Shown piece by piece: positions 21,094-33,304 of a stretch of 64,000 bases of DNA. The DNA is from Candidula unifasciata. Taxonomy: Eukaryota; Mollusca; Gastropoda; Stylommatophora; Geomitridae. A program made the translations under genes and the position numbers. Location: positions 55,001-119,000 of the forward strand of contig CAJHNH020001587.1 of NCBI GenBank assembly GCA_905116865.2, given 5' to 3'. Under the pieces are notes generated by a model. That model did not search any database. It was given only the letters and a program-made list of their open reading frames with translations, and was not told the DNA's origin. Within the stretch, counting starts at the first letter, position 1; each line of letters begins with the position of its first letter.

Positions 21094-22204
21094 TACTAGC
21101 TGTACCCGGCCACGCGTTGCTGTGGCCCAGATTGGTGAAATGGAGAGGAAAGAAAATAGCTCTCAGTGTCTGTCATACCCCCCTCCTCTCCCCTCGACAA
21201 AGTCATATTTCCCTCTACGAAGGATTGAAAAATCCTCCATGGCTAAATTATTAAAATAGAAATAGTTGAGAAATAAGAACTTTAAAATAATTTTGTAAGC
21301 TCTCTCAGCTAACTGTGTTTGGCATACTCCTCCCCCCCCCCCCCCCACTCTCCCACTCACATCTCCCTCTCCCAAAGATTGAAAAATCATCACCTGGTGA
21401 AGTCATATCTCCCTCCCCGAAGAACTGAAAAATCATCACCTGGCGAAATTATTAAAATAGAAATAGTTAAATGAGAACTTTAAAATAATATATTACGCTC
21501 TCTCAGCTAACTGTGTCTGCATAAACACCCTTCTCCCCCACCCCAGTCATATCATCTTCTCCGAAGGATGGGGAATTCACCGTGTAACGAAATATTGTAA
21601 CTAAATTAAGCTTTGTATCCGTGTCTGCCCAGACTTAACAAGGTAGCATTAACTTGTACAGAGAAGTAAATGTAGCCAGTGTAACAGCTGCCACATCACC
21701 CATCCAGTACCAGTACTACTGCAACCACCACCACCATCACAACAACAACAACAACAGAATCTGTCACTGCAGTCTGTGTAGGTCGGTGTAGAAAAGAGGT
21801 GTTAGCGCCGCATGCTGTCACCACGGACTATTTAGTTTGATTTTGCCCCGGACATGGGGGGGGGGCGGACTTCATCACGTAACCAGTGATGGAACCCACA
21901 GTGAAAAATACACTATACTCACGAATAGGGGAGAAAAATACCCCGCACCCGTCATCTCTTCCTCTCCTAGGGAAAGATTTTTAACTGACCTTGGCATCCG
22001 TGTCCACCTAAACTAAACTGGACTGTAAGCCGTCTTAGTTAACAGTTTCTGTCATCACCGAATAGCTTTTGATCGAGAAGCATCGCGGGGAGGCTAATAA
22101 GGACTTAACTGAAATTGGATGTCTTTGTGCGAAAGGCGCAGATATCGCAGCCTAGCTTAAACCACAACACAACGTGGCAACCACTCTTTTAGGGGGAAAA
22201 AGAA

Positions 22205-22275
22205 CAATTATCACCCTGCAGGGAATCGAACACCGCTCACCCGAGTGGAGGATTACATATTTACAACTTTACTAC
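22205..22275 (-). repeat. tRNA-like cassette in element T
   Basis: Reversed B-box gggaatcgaacac at 22221-22233 and a reversed A-box-like tactaccgacgac at 22269-22281. Counterpart of 52427-52494. Confidence 0.5.
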
Positions 22276-22514
22276 CGACGACTGAAGAGTTTAGGTCAGA
22301 TTTCGCAACCTAGCTGTAAACCACAACACAACTTGCCAACGGGCCTCTCGAGGGCGAAGGAAGATTACCCGTGACATGACCATTGAGCATCCCGCCGTGG
22401 CAGTCGCAGGCTAGCTGTAAACCCCAAAGCCGAAAAAGGCTTAGATATCGCAGCCTAGCAATAAACCACAACACAACGTGCCAGGCGCCCAGTTAAAGGC
22501 TAAAAAAAAGTTTT

Positions 22515-22590
22515 ATCACCTAGCGGGGAATCGAACGCGGGTCACCTGCATGATAGGCAGAATAGTTAACAACAACGCTACCAAAGACTC
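22515..22590 (-). repeat. tRNA-like cassette in element T
   Basis: Reversed: B-box ggggaatcgaacgcgg and a head ending in caacgctacca. Counterpart of 52122-52195, where the forward strand reads tggtagcgtagttgg...gttcgattccccgc. Confidence 0.5.
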
Positions 22591-22870
22591 AAGCAATAGT
22601 GGAAATAAAATTATATAATAATGCAAAGTTCAATAAGAGCTCAACAGTCAAATATGGCCGATCACATAAAAACAAATCCGGGCCGGCAACGAAACAAATA
22701 ATGATTTAGCCGTTGCTGGAGCTACGTCGTTCGTCGTTTGTGCGATTTCCTGACAAAAAATCACGCTTGGAGTCAAAGGCAGCGTTGTGTGCAAATTTGA
22801 AAGCAATCGGCTCAGTAGTTTCCCAGTTTTTAGCTTACATCATCGGAAAATTAACATTTTTATTAATATA

Positions 22871-24400
22871 TACTAGCTGGGCCCTGCCACGCGTTGCTGT
22901 GGCCCCGAATGGTGAAATGGAAAAGAAAGAAAGTAGCTCTCAGCTAACAGTGTCTGTCATAACCCTCCCCCACCCCTTCCCTCTCCCCTCCACCCAGTCA
23001 TATCTCCCTCTCCAAAGGATTGAAAAATTATTAAAATAGAAATAGTTAAGAAATGAGAACCTGAAAATAATGTTTTAAGCTCTCTCAGCTAACAGTGTCT
23101 GGCAACCCCCACCCCCCCCCCCTTTTCCCACCCCCACCCCAATAAAATTGCCCTCTCCGAAGGAATAAAAAATCATCTCTTGACGAAATTATTAAAAATA
23201 GAAATAGTTAAGAAATGATAACTTTAAAATAATGTTTTAAGCTCTCTCAGCTAACAGTTCTGCCATCACCCCCCCCCCCCTCCATTAATAATATCATCAT
23301 CGCCGAAGGATGGGAAAGTCATCATCTGACGAAATATTGTAACTGAACTGAGCTTTGCATCCGTGTCCACCCAGAGACAGGTGGATAGCATTAATGTGTA
23401 ATGAGAAGTAAATGTGGCCAGTGTAACAGCTACCACATCACCCATCCAGTACCAGTACTACTGCTACCACTACCACCACCACTTTCAGACAAAAACAAAA
23501 AACAGTCACTACTGCCTGTGCAGGTCGGTGTAGCCAGATGAGTTAGCGCTGCATGTTGTCGCCGCGGACTGTTTAGTGTAATTGAGCTCCCAAAAAAGAA
23601 AAAGAAAAAAAAAATACTCCATCCCCTAACCATTGATGGAACCCATAGTAATAGTCCGTTCTATACTCACAAATAGCGGAAATAAAAACCCCCACCCGTC
23701 ATCTCCCCTCTCCGAAGAAACGAATGTTAAATGACCTTGGCATCCGTGTCCACCCAAAGTAAACTGGTCAGTCTTAGTTAACAGCTTCTGTCATCAACGA
23801 ATAGTTTTTGATCGAGTGAAGCGTCGGGGAGACTAATTTGGACTGTACTGAAATTGGATGTCTTTGGGCGTAAGGGCGAACGAATATTACCCGTGACATG
23901 AACAGTAAGCATCACTTCGCTGCTATTGCAGGCTAGCTGTAAACTCCAAATTCGAACGGAAAAAAAGCGTAATTATTGCAGCGTTGCTCTAAACCACAAC
24001 AAAACGTGGCGGCCACCCAGTTAGCCCCCCCCCCCCCCCCCCAAAAAAAAAAATTATATCACCCAGCGGGGAATCGAACCCCTATCACCCGAGTAAAAAA
24101 ACCTAACCACGCTACTGAATATTCGAGTTTTCAACAGAAATGAAAGTATATAATAATTAATTGAAGTTCGGTGTTACACAGTCAAGATGGCCAATTGATT
24201 GAAAATAAATCCGGGCGGGCAACGAAACAAATAATCATTTGACCGTTGCTGGAGCTACGTCGATCGTAGTTTGTGCGATTTTATTAAAAAAAATCACGCT
24301 TTGGGTCAGAGGCAACATTGTGTAACAATTTGAAAGCTATCGGTTCAGTACTTTCCGAGTTTGGGAAAAACGACACGGGAAAAATAACATTTTTACTTAT
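22871..24400 (+). repeat. Element T, tandem unit 2 (~1.5 kb)
   Basis: Same order as unit 1 from tactagctgggccctgcc, but with a different number of ~125-bp subunits and only one clear tRNA-like cassette (aatcgaacccctatcacc near 24072). Ends at ttacttatatagatgaag. C-runs near 23108, 23272 and 24026 are unit-specific expansions. Confidence 0.8.
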
Positions 24401-24499
24401 ATAGATGAAGATGATGGCAACTGGCAGGGCCTGTTGAAAAGAAAGTAACCCACACTGCGCCAGTATCAGATGTAATAATGTTAGTATGTGTAAATTTCT

Positions 24500-24722
24500 C
24501 ACGGTGGAAAAAACATTTATTAAATATCACATCTTCGTCTTCTCAAAATCCATGCCACATGGCTTTTACTTTCATGTCTGTATTTTGTCTCGTGTACTTT
24601 CAGTCATTTCCAAAAGTTATGATCTCCCATGTCATGATGCCCAACTGTCAAGAATTTTCTCTGTTGACCTTCGTCCCTGCCTGTCTTCCTCTTAAAGTTT
24701 CAGCTCTCACGGTTCACTTCTA
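24500..24722 (-). pseudogene. LINE ORF2 C-terminus
   Basis: Minus-strand pieces: LRGRQAG, a frame change, then ESTRDRxxx-like KYTRQNTDMKVKAMWHGF, ending in a GAA/ATG-rich tail. It matches the plus-strand LINE end at 45960-46222 (GRPREKMLDS...ESTRDRRLW...). Several stops, so clearly dead. Confidence 0.55.
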
Positions 24723-24764
24723 CTTTTATTACCTGCTTACGATTTTATCAAATAACGTAGATTG

Positions 24765-24977
<213 letters not shown>

Positions 24978-24980
<3 letters not shown>

Positions 24981-25621
24981 CCTTCGGATCAATTCTCTTT
25001 GTTGCGCCAATTTCTTTCAATACAACTTCGTTACAGCTTTTATATCTTAAATATGTTCTTATCATCTGTCTCCTTCTTGTTCTTCTTAACTGTTTGTCAT
25101 TTGTGTTGTGGTTTACAGCAAGAGCCACGCCGAAGGAGGGACGAATGTTGACTTTTCCACTTAAAACGACCATTTAAAAAGAAATGAATTTCAGCGTGGC
25201 CGAATATTTGAATTCTAACTGTATTTGCATTTAAAATAGAACGTAGCTGCTGCATAATGACAAGAATTAGCTGGACTGAAACAATGACACTTGAACAATC
25301 TCTGGACAGTATATCCAAGCAAGAAAGACTGCGTGTAGTCAAATAACAGCGATTGCATTCATGGCTACATGCTCGCCTGCTTAAATAAAGGAAAATGGTA
25401 CCGCCAAATTCCTTCAAAATTAAATTGCACAAAAATGGTGTGAGTTTAGCACCTTCTAAGAAAAATAGTACACATTTAATAGATTTTATTTAAGGCTACC
25501 TGAAATTTGCCATTGTTTTGTTTGGAAATAATTAACTTTGAAGATAAATAAAAATGAACACAAACATGATATTAAAATTCCCATAGAAAATGCTGCAGCC
25601 AGTTATAATGTGAGCTAACAG
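24978..25621. other. No recognised gene
   Basis: AT-rich with no recognised family. Confidence 0.5.
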
Positions 25622-25905
25622 GCAGGTTAAATTTCATGCAGATTAGTTAATATTTGAAAAATTTATAATAGGATAAGTTAAATTTCATGCAGATTGGTTA
25701 ATATTTGAAAAATTTATAATAGGATAAGTTAAATTTCATGCAGATTGGTTAATATTTGAAAAATTTATAATAGGATAAGTTAAATTTCATGCAGATTGGT
25801 TAATATTTGAAAAATTTATAATAGGATAAGTTAAATTTCATGCAGATTGGTTAATATTTGAAAAATTTATAATAGGATAAGTTAAATTTCATGCAGATTG
25901 GTTAA
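25622..25905 (+). repeat. 51-bp minisatellite, about 5.5 units
   Basis: Unit begins aggataagttaaatttcatg, continues cagattggttaatatttg and ends aaaaatttataat. Starts at 25670, 25721 and 25772 are exactly 51 bp apart. Units are almost identical apart from the first (agttaa for ggttaa), so the array is young or homogenised. Confidence 0.95.
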
Positions 25906-26019
25906 GGTCAACAAGTTCCCGAAACAGAAACACACAGATCAGCTGGGTCTAGACGTCAGCATCTGTTTGACCCAACCGCGCATTGCAGATTGTTATTATT
26001 ATCTCGTTTAAATGAAAAT

Positions 26020-26487
26020 GCGGCGTCCGTGGCTTAGGCGTTGCGAGTCTGACTTGTAATCCAACGTACCGCGATCGAAACCCTATACTGCCTGCGTGGA
26101 TTTTTGGGGCGTCGCGTCGGCTCTGTGGCTAAGTCGATGCGAACGCTTCGCTTCGAAATGCCGGGATGCCGGGTTCGATCCCAGTTGCGGGCAATGGGCC
26201 TTGCGTTGGTTTCGACAGTGGTATCAAGAAAGCCGACCGTCCAGGAAGCAATGGCAAACTACTGGACGTAAATTTGCCAAGAGAAACCACACAACAGCCA
26301 GGGGCTGTTAGGGTTGGTTCTGCAACGTCCTGAAAAGGATACGCAACTAACTATGGGGCGTCGCAGGTCGACCCAGCCTAAAATGGGTACCAGGATGGCT
26401 GTCTTGGGGAAGTAGAGGCGGCCGGCGTAAAAATATGGGACGCTCTTCCCATATACCCGATGCGCCTAAGGCGTGAAAAGGGATCTT
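26020..26487 (+). mobile_element. SINE G interrupted by SINE A
   Basis: Head gcggcgtccgtggcttagg, gcgagtctgacttgtaat, B-box region gatcgaaacccta, then, after a nested SINE A, body gtcgacccagcctaaaatgg, ggaagtagaggcggc, gctcttcccatatacccg and gcgcctaaggcgtgaaaag. Without the insertion it is about 220 bp. Confidence 0.85.
26116..26353 (+). mobile_element. SINE A nested in SINE G, 11-bp target-site duplication
   Basis: Full-length SINE A between two tggggcgtcgc copies (26105-26115 and 26354-26364). The host SINE G resumes exactly after the second. The uninterrupted SINE G at 49795 (tatggggcgtcgcagg) shows the empty target. Confidence 0.92.
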
Positions 26488-26507
26488 TACTTCAAATGAA
26501 AAAAAAG

Positions 26508-26612
26508 GTTAGTTGTGTCTCCTTTACAGGACCTTGCAGAACCAACCCCAACAACCCCTTGGCTGTTGTGTGTTTTTTTAAAGGCAAATTTACGTCCAGT
26601 AGTTTGTCATTT
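26508..26612 (-). mobile_element. SINE A 3' fragment
   Basis: Reversed end: gttagttgtgtctcctttac, gcagaaccaacccc and atttacgtccagtagtttg. The head is missing, consistent with 5' truncation. Confidence 0.7.
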
Positions 26613-26911
26613 AAAATAAAATAGTGTTGACAATTCTAAATTTCGCCCTAAGACGAGTTAAAATTACGACCTGTTTGTTAGTCGGAATGAAACTCGGTGG
26701 TAAATCGAGGAGACCCTGTATATTCATGACAGCCGAAGTAGCGTAGCGGCTAGCTTTCAAATGGCCCACCATCTGACATTGTCTAGGACCTAGGACATCG
26801 AGCCGAAACAATTTAAGACGAGGAACCATCTGAGTGATAATAGGTAGCTGCAACTGCTGCGATTGCTCAAATGTGGAGTTTTTCTTATAGTTTTGGTCTT
26901 CAAAAAATTCC
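26613..26911. other. No recognised gene
   Basis: A gtagcgtagcggctagc motif at 26738-26755 looks like a tRNA A-box but has no B-box partner. Nothing else recognised. Confidence 0.4.
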
Positions 26912-27072
26912 CAAGTCGACCTAACTTAAAATAGGTACCAAGTAATATCCTGGAAAGTAAAAGCGATCGGTGTAATGCTGATAACATTACCTTCAAATTT
27001 CCACACACAAAAATCACTACAGAGAACTAAATTTCTAATGCGCCCAAGGCATAAAAATTGTTCTTTACTTTA
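26912..27072 (+). mobile_element. SINE G fragment
   Basis: gtcgacctaacttaaaatagg, gtaccaagtaatatcctgg, gtgtaatgctgataac and tgcgcccaaggcataaaa are diverged SINE G body motifs. Confidence 0.6.
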
Positions 27073-27206
27073 GAAAATAATTCCGCATTCATAATTAAGT
27101 GTTCGATGGATCCATCAGTCTATTCCTTCTGGACTGCTACTTGAAAGTTCACTATGCCTTAACCCACTCATAGACTAAGATATTATTAAAATCTAGTATT
27201 CAAACT

Positions 27207-27388
27207 GTCGGCGTCTGTGGCTTAGGGGTTGCGAACGCGCTTCTTAATGCCGGGGTGCAGGGTTCGATCCCAGCTGCAGGCCTTGCGTTGGTTTCAACAG
27301 TCGCATCAAGAAGCCGACCGTCCAGTAAACAATGGCAAACTACTGGACGTAAATTTGCCTAGAAAAACAACAACAGCCAAACATTTTT
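27207..27388 (+). mobile_element. SINE A variant, 3' truncated
   Basis: Variant head gtcggcgtctgtggctt, B-box gttcgatcccagctgcagg, body to aacaacagccaaac, then a T-run and loss of the usual 3' end. The variant head is shared with 33899 and 48046, forming a SINE A subfamily. Confidence 0.8.
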
Positions 27389-27544
27389 TTTTTTTGCTGG
27401 TTGGATACAGGTACATACAACAAATTGTGTCATAAAGACTTGCTTTATCGCTTCTCTATAGAGGGGAATACTGAGACTGAGGGCAACGCGCAACAAGACT
27501 TCGCCAACATATGCTAACATTTTCGTTGTATGAAACACGGAGCT

Positions 27545-27880
27545 GTCTCCCTGTTACTTTATCATCATCGTCATCATCATGTGCCCTGACAGCTCATGCG
27601 CTCATGCGTCTGCACAGATCACGATCCCTAGTTCCCTGGAACAGCTCTCTTGGTGATATCCCTCCATGCCATCGTTTCAGCCCATCTAGCATTATCTGCC
27701 TCTAACCCCTTGTCCACAGATCTTTCCAGTTGTCACGATGTTCTCCAATGTCTTTCTTCTCATTATGTGGCTTCCTGTTACTTGGCACCAAAAAATGCTA
27801 AGCATGTACTCCAACACTGTTAACCGTATGCTGCCAACAGAAACGCCAGGTGGCCGGTGCAACCCTTAATCAAGACATAG
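27545..27880 (-). pseudogene. LINE ORF2 C-terminus
   Basis: Minus strand: lenIVTTGKI-type motif, then LDGLKRWHGGISPRELFQG and TRDRDLCRRMSA, a stop, and an ATG-repeat tail. The right part (27700-27880) is an inverted copy of 32865-33065. RTE-like LINE tail. Confidence 0.75.
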
Positions 27881-28203
27881 CTTTGTTGTACGCAGACAGA
27901 TTGATACTGCACTGTAGCTTTCATCAAGGCTACTGAACTGACATTCGTTTTCTGACAAAAGGAAAAGACTGTGACTTATTTATACCCACCAGACATCTTT
28001 GTGAGGTTACAGTACTATCAATACGTGTTTTAGTTCTGAGTATAGTCATGTCGCTTATTCAAGACTGTATTCCATAGTTGTCCCTCTTGCGCAACTCTTT
28101 TAATCCCATCATACTCGGATATGGCACGCCCGTTTCATAAGTATTTCCGTTAGTCTGGCGTTTTCTCTTTTCTCTAGTATTCTGTCTTTTCGTACCATTT
28201 TTA
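27881..28203. other. No recognised gene
   Basis: No recognisable family. Confidence 0.4.
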
Positions 28204-28285
28204 GTGAGAGCCATCCTGGTGTAGCGGTTAGACATTCGCCTGCGGATCGGGGTTCGTGGCACTGGTCGTAGGTTCAGGTACTGAT
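28204..28285 (+). mobile_element. tRNA-like SINE head fragment
   Basis: gccatcctggtgtagcgg (A-box-like) followed 50 bp later by gtcgtaggttcaggtac (B-box-like). No known body follows. It could be a SINE head or a dead tRNA copy. Confidence 0.4.
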
Positions 28286-28454
28286 GGAGCTAAACTTTTA
28301 TTTTTTTTAAACATAAGTTTTATGTAACCTCTGGTCTAACCTTCTCTCTTTTGTCTAGTATATTTCCTTTTGAGTACTATTTTTCGTATTTCTTCACAAA
28401 CACAAGTACCATGTATTAGTAAATGCTAAGATTGCAGTTAGCATTGCAATCCTC

Positions 28455-28722
28455 ATGTTCAATGATGGAGCAAAAGCCCTAGAAGCTTCCCTTTTGGCAA
28501 TGCAATTATTATGTGAAAGTTTCACGTCAGCATTTTTCATCCCTACTGACACGAAACGACTGAAAAACTCTCAGAAAATAGCAACAGAAGCATCACTAGA
28601 AGCAAGAAATGCAAAGAGTAAGCGACTTTGATTAGATGTACTAGCTCAGTCTGAAGGCTGGGGTAAATATCTAGATTATTTTAACAAAGAATTGGATGTA
28701 GTTTGTTGTCAAATTTAACTTC
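28455..28722 (+). pseudogene. Transposase C-terminal fragment, possibly Mutator-like
   Basis: One frame is open except for a single TGA. It reads NDGAKALEASLLAMQLL, FIPTDTKRLKNSQKIATEA and LEARNAKSKRL, stop, then SEGWGKYLDYF. The NDG...D..R...A...EAR..R pattern resembles the C-terminus of Mutator-like transposases annotated in invertebrates, by memory only. Without a search this is a weak family call. The compositional regularity over about 85 codons argues for decayed coding. Confidence 0.35.
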
Positions 28723-29027
28723 TTTTTACTTATTCTATTATAACTTTTTCAAATATTAACCAATATAGTAGTTATCTTTCTTTCTTTACAATTTTTTTTA
28801 AAAACTATTATTTTGCTGTCTCCCTCTGTCCTATTTTTAATACATCTTACAAGGCATTAAAAAATATCCACTTATTCTTTTAGCTAATAAGGTGTTTCCG
28901 AGTCTCAGCCTTTAAAAAAAAAATTTAGATTATTTATCTTGTCTGGGAAGGAATTAGGCCCTCTATTGTAAAATCACATCTCTGAGGCATCAAGAAATCA
29001 TTTTGTCATGTTTACTACCTACCCAGT
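28723..29027. other. No recognised gene
   Basis: AT-rich, with A- and T-runs. Confidence 0.5.
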
Positions 29028-29575
29028 GATCTGGTAATCTGGTAATTTTAGTTTCAGCTTGATAGCAAACGGGTCACCCCATCTTTGCTCCGCTCCTGTG
29101 CCAACGAAAAACACACAGAATGTTTATCACAGTCCCTTGTTGAAAGACTGACAGACTGCTGTCTCAGCAAATCTAGCATACACTCGCATTAAAAGCATAA
29201 GGTAGCCATCCGAAGTACTAACACAAACAGTCGGTCATTAGAAATGCAGTTCATCATTGATGGTTGCAATAGTCACCAAAAGATCAGCAGTTGCACACGC
29301 AATCAATTTTAATCAAATAATGGCCTATATTGCGACAACCGCCATTTTCTGAATCTACAAATCACACCACCACGTGGTCAGTCGAAAAACATTCCAAATA
29401 AAATCCGCAGCTCACAGTGTCACGCCATGCACTCAACTCAAAAGCTGGGCAACGAAACTAAATACTTCCTGTCTATAAATGGAGCAAAAAAGCAACGGCC
29501 AGTCATGCAGAAGCAAAAATGTATGCCTCGGCTCAAAACAGTGGCAGTGCCTAGTGTCCATTTGGACCTGAAGCA
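29028..29575 (-). mobile_element. tRNA-Val-headed retroposon family, 5'-truncated copy
   Basis: The reverse complement aligns with 50215-50782: gtttgctatcaagctgaaac, gacccgtttgc, aacattctgtgtgtttttcg, agttgagtgcatggcgtgac and ggacactaggca all occur in order. The tRNA head present at 50150 is missing here. Confidence 0.8.
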
Positions 29576-29810
29576 TTATGTGAGGGTTAATAAACTGTCA
29601 CCCCAGCAGTACCCTACAATTAGCTGGAGAAGGGATTTAGGACATTACATCCACCAGCAAGCGTCGCCCCAACAACGACCTGACTGCCTTCGTTAGCGAC
29701 TGTTCACCCAACAGCCATGCAGTTCATTGGCACGAAGGAGACACCTTGAACTTGGGTTTCGAACTGCCGACTCCCTACAGGAAGTTATATGTGTGCTACT
29801 GGTGTCCCGT

Positions 29811-30050
29811 GTCGGCTCTGTGGCTAAGTCGATGCGAACGCTTCGCTTCGTAATACCAAGATGCCAGGTTCGATCCCAGCTGCGGGCAATGCGCCTTGCG
29901 TTGGTTTCGACAGTGGTACAAAGAAAGCCGACCGTTCAGGGAGCAATGGCAAACTACTGGACGTAAATTTGCCTAGAACAACCGCACAAAAGCCAGGGGC
30001 TGTTGGGGTTGATTCTACAACATCCTGTAAAGGATACGCAGCTAACTTTA
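29811..30050 (+). mobile_element. SINE A, full length, 13-bp target-site duplication
   Basis: Flanks actggtgtcccgt (29798-29810) and actggtgttccgt (30051-30063) match at 12 of 13 bases. The element is complete from gtcggctctgtggct to gatacgcagctaac. Confidence 0.9.
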
Positions 30051-30257
30051 ACTGGTGTTCCGTAGTCAAAATACCATCTCACTGTATTACTAAATTCAGC
30101 ACGCATACTCAAACGCGCAGTAGTTGAAAAAAACAAAACACATATACATACACTTACCTAGTGCTTACAGTCATATGTTAAAATTGAATTTGTAGCATTC
30201 AGAAATTATTTTTCTAATCTTCACATTCACGGGGAGTGGAGGGAGAGAAGCACTCAT

Positions 30258-30440
30258 CATCATCATGTAGCAGTTCCTTTGCAGAACGTCGCTCTTATCA
30301 CAGTCTGCTTGAAAGAAACTCGGTCTCTCGCCAGTTCTTCCGCCTCATGTACTTTCATTTTCAAGAAGTCACTTATATCCTGTCACCATCTTCGTGTCGG
30401 TTAGCCCCTGCCCCTTCTTGATTTTTGGCTTCCATGAGGA
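30258..30440 (-). pseudogene. LINE ORF2 C-terminus, 'ATFCKGTAT' family
   Basis: Minus strand: RRGRG, stop, PTRRW, stop, QDISDFLKMKVHEAEELARD, RVSFKQTVIRATFCKGTAT, stop and ATG tail. Sister of 4105-4261. Confidence 0.75.
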
Positions 30441-30790
30441 TAGTTTCCCGTTGCTTTCCACATCCACATGGCTTTAGACTACGTCCTCAGCCTTCAGCAA
30501 CTTTTTCGATTGCTAAGGCAAGTGAGTGCCCTTCTCTGTGATGCTCCTGCTAACAGCAGAGGGCACCCCAGAGGTGACCACTTATCCCAGTGGATACTGG
30601 GTCCCCATAGCTGCGTTGGCCACACCACAGTGTGTTTACCGCCCTCTACCGCGTGGAGGTGCAGTTGGGGTTTTCCCTTTACTGAGACTTGAGACCAGAA
30701 TGGCATTTCCCAAAATTCTCCAGTACTTTCAGAGGACAAGAAGCATTAGAACAGAAAATAACTACGTGTGAAATGCGCTGTCTCCATGCA
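30441..30790. other. No recognised gene
   Basis: Somewhat GC-richer than its surroundings, with overlapping frames of about 80 codons on both strands and no recognisable motif. Confidence 0.4.
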
Positions 30791-30791
30791 A

Positions 30792-31015
30792 GGTCACTCC
30801 ACAAGAGGATAGGCTTACGAATACCATCATTAGAGAGACAATTGGAGTAAGACCATGTTTGGATTATAGTTACAGACAAAGAATGAAATGGTTCGGCTAT
30901 CTAGTGAGAATGCAGCCAGACCAAACTGCATATGAGACTTTTTAAAGCTGAACGTCTGGGGGGATGGCGAGTGGAAGACCAAGAAATTAATGATAAACGG
31001 TGCAGCTGAAACTTT
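30792..31015 (+). pseudogene. LINE reverse transcriptase C-terminal fragment
   Basis: An open stretch reads NTIIRETIGVRPCLDYSYRQ, then RMKWFGYLVRMQPDQTAYET, a frame change, and a GEWKTKK..INGAAETL-like end. Matches the LINE pattern (N..IR..(V/I)GV.P.L.Y...R(M/L)KWFGHLVRM). Repeat D follows immediately and may be its 3' UTR. Confidence 0.8.
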
Positions 31016-31222
31016 ACTGACTGACTTTCTACCCCAGCAGGACATCACACAAGCAATAAACACCCGATGACACAATGTGCCATCTTGTGGGTGAGGATCA
31101 CCGTGGAGAGGTCCCAGAAACCGCGTTCAGCCTTTAGGCCATATTTATGGCCAGGCTATATTGCGACCCCTGGCAAAAGCCAGAGTAGGGCTTCGAATAA
31201 CGAAAAATGTCATCCATAAAAG
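31016..31222 (+). repeat. Interspersed repeat D, copy 2
   Basis: Matches 1986-2195 over about 200 bp (acacccgatgacaca, ggatcaccgtggagagg, ccatatttatggcc, aaaagccagag). Located directly downstream of a LINE C-terminus. Confidence 0.75.
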
Positions 31223-32645
<1,423 letters not shown>

Positions 32646-32654
32646 GCCTCCCCT

Positions 32655-32805
32655 GCCTGATAGACATTTTAGGCTTGGTCGACCTGGGAGCCAAGGTCAT
32701 TATTGAAAAACAAAATCCGGTATCGTCGAGACTTGAACCCACGACCTTCGGATAGACCGGTGAGCGTCTAGCTAAAACCACGGTGCTGTCCCGCTTCCCC
32801 TGATA
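32655..32805 (-). mobile_element. SINE F, tRNA-headed
   Basis: Reversed: gacattttaggcttggtcg and acctgggagccaaggtc (body shared with SINE G), gagacttgaacccacgacc (B-box), ggtgagcgtctagctaaaacc (A-box side). Related copies at 44860, 47520 and 48945. Confidence 0.7.
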
Positions 32806-32864
32806 GAACAAACACGAAACCCTTCACATAGTAAAACCTTTACTAAACTGAGGTTTGAACCTAC

Positions 32865-33065
32865 AAAAAGCTAGGTCTTGATTGAGGGTTGAAACGGCCA
32901 CGTGGCTTTTTTGTTGGCAGCATACTGTTAACAGTGTTGGGGTACATGCTTAGCATTTTTAGGTGCCATGTAACAGGGAGCCACATAATGAGAAGAGAGA
33001 CATTGGAGAACATCGTGACAACTGGAAAGATCCGTGGAAAAGGGGGTAGAGGCACTCAACAATAA
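32865..33065 (+). pseudogene. LINE C-terminal fragment
   Basis: RRETLENIVTTGKIRGKGGR-like translation near 32995-33055. The preceding 130 bp is an inverted copy of 27700-27880 (ggcagcatactgttaacag, gtacatgcttagca). Confidence 0.7.
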
Positions 33066-33084
33066 CATATTTGTAACGATTTTT

Positions 33085-33270
33085 GATGCCCAAATTACTG
33101 ACAGCTAGAGCGATTAACAACACACTAACAATGAGAATCGTCAAATGTTATGTGTACCCAATCCTACTGTATGGTGCACAAACGTGGACAATGAACAAGC
33201 AACTGGAAAAATCGAACTGAGTCTCTGGAAATGTGGGTAAACAGAAGAATGTGTAATATTTCATGAAAAC
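33085..33270 (+). pseudogene. LINE reverse transcriptase thumb fragment
   Basis: Reads NTLTMRIVKCYVYPILLYGA and QTWTMNKQLEK, the conserved R(L)xK(C/A)xVxPILLYGxE(T/S)WT motif, then breaks. It lies after a C-terminal fragment, the wrong order for one element, so these are two separate pieces. Confidence 0.8.
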
Positions 33271-33304
33271 AAAACTGTCTAAAGGTAAAGTCGCTAGATG
33301 TGAA

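Larger units (their letters stand above)
21094..22870 (+). repeat. Element T, tandem unit 1 (~1.78 kb)
   Basis: Starts tactagctgtacccggcc and cgcgttgctgtggcc, then two or three ~125-bp subunits (tcatatctccctct...ggattgaaaaat...gaaattattaaaatag...gctctctcagctaac), a tgaccttggcatccgtgtcc segment, two tRNA-like cassettes, and an end with gttgctggagctacgtcg and aagcaatcggctcagtag. The next unit begins immediately. No coding frame of note, so non-autonomous. A start of this type is common in animal repeats, but I cannot name the superfamily. Confidence 0.8.

Noticed and set aside
25622..25905. Origin-like or regulatory iterons
   Set aside because: 51-bp tandem units are a plain minisatellite; no supporting genes.
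30526..30771. 81-codon frame with hydrophobic N-terminus
   Set aside because: Open on both strands, no domain, and surrounded by LINE debris.
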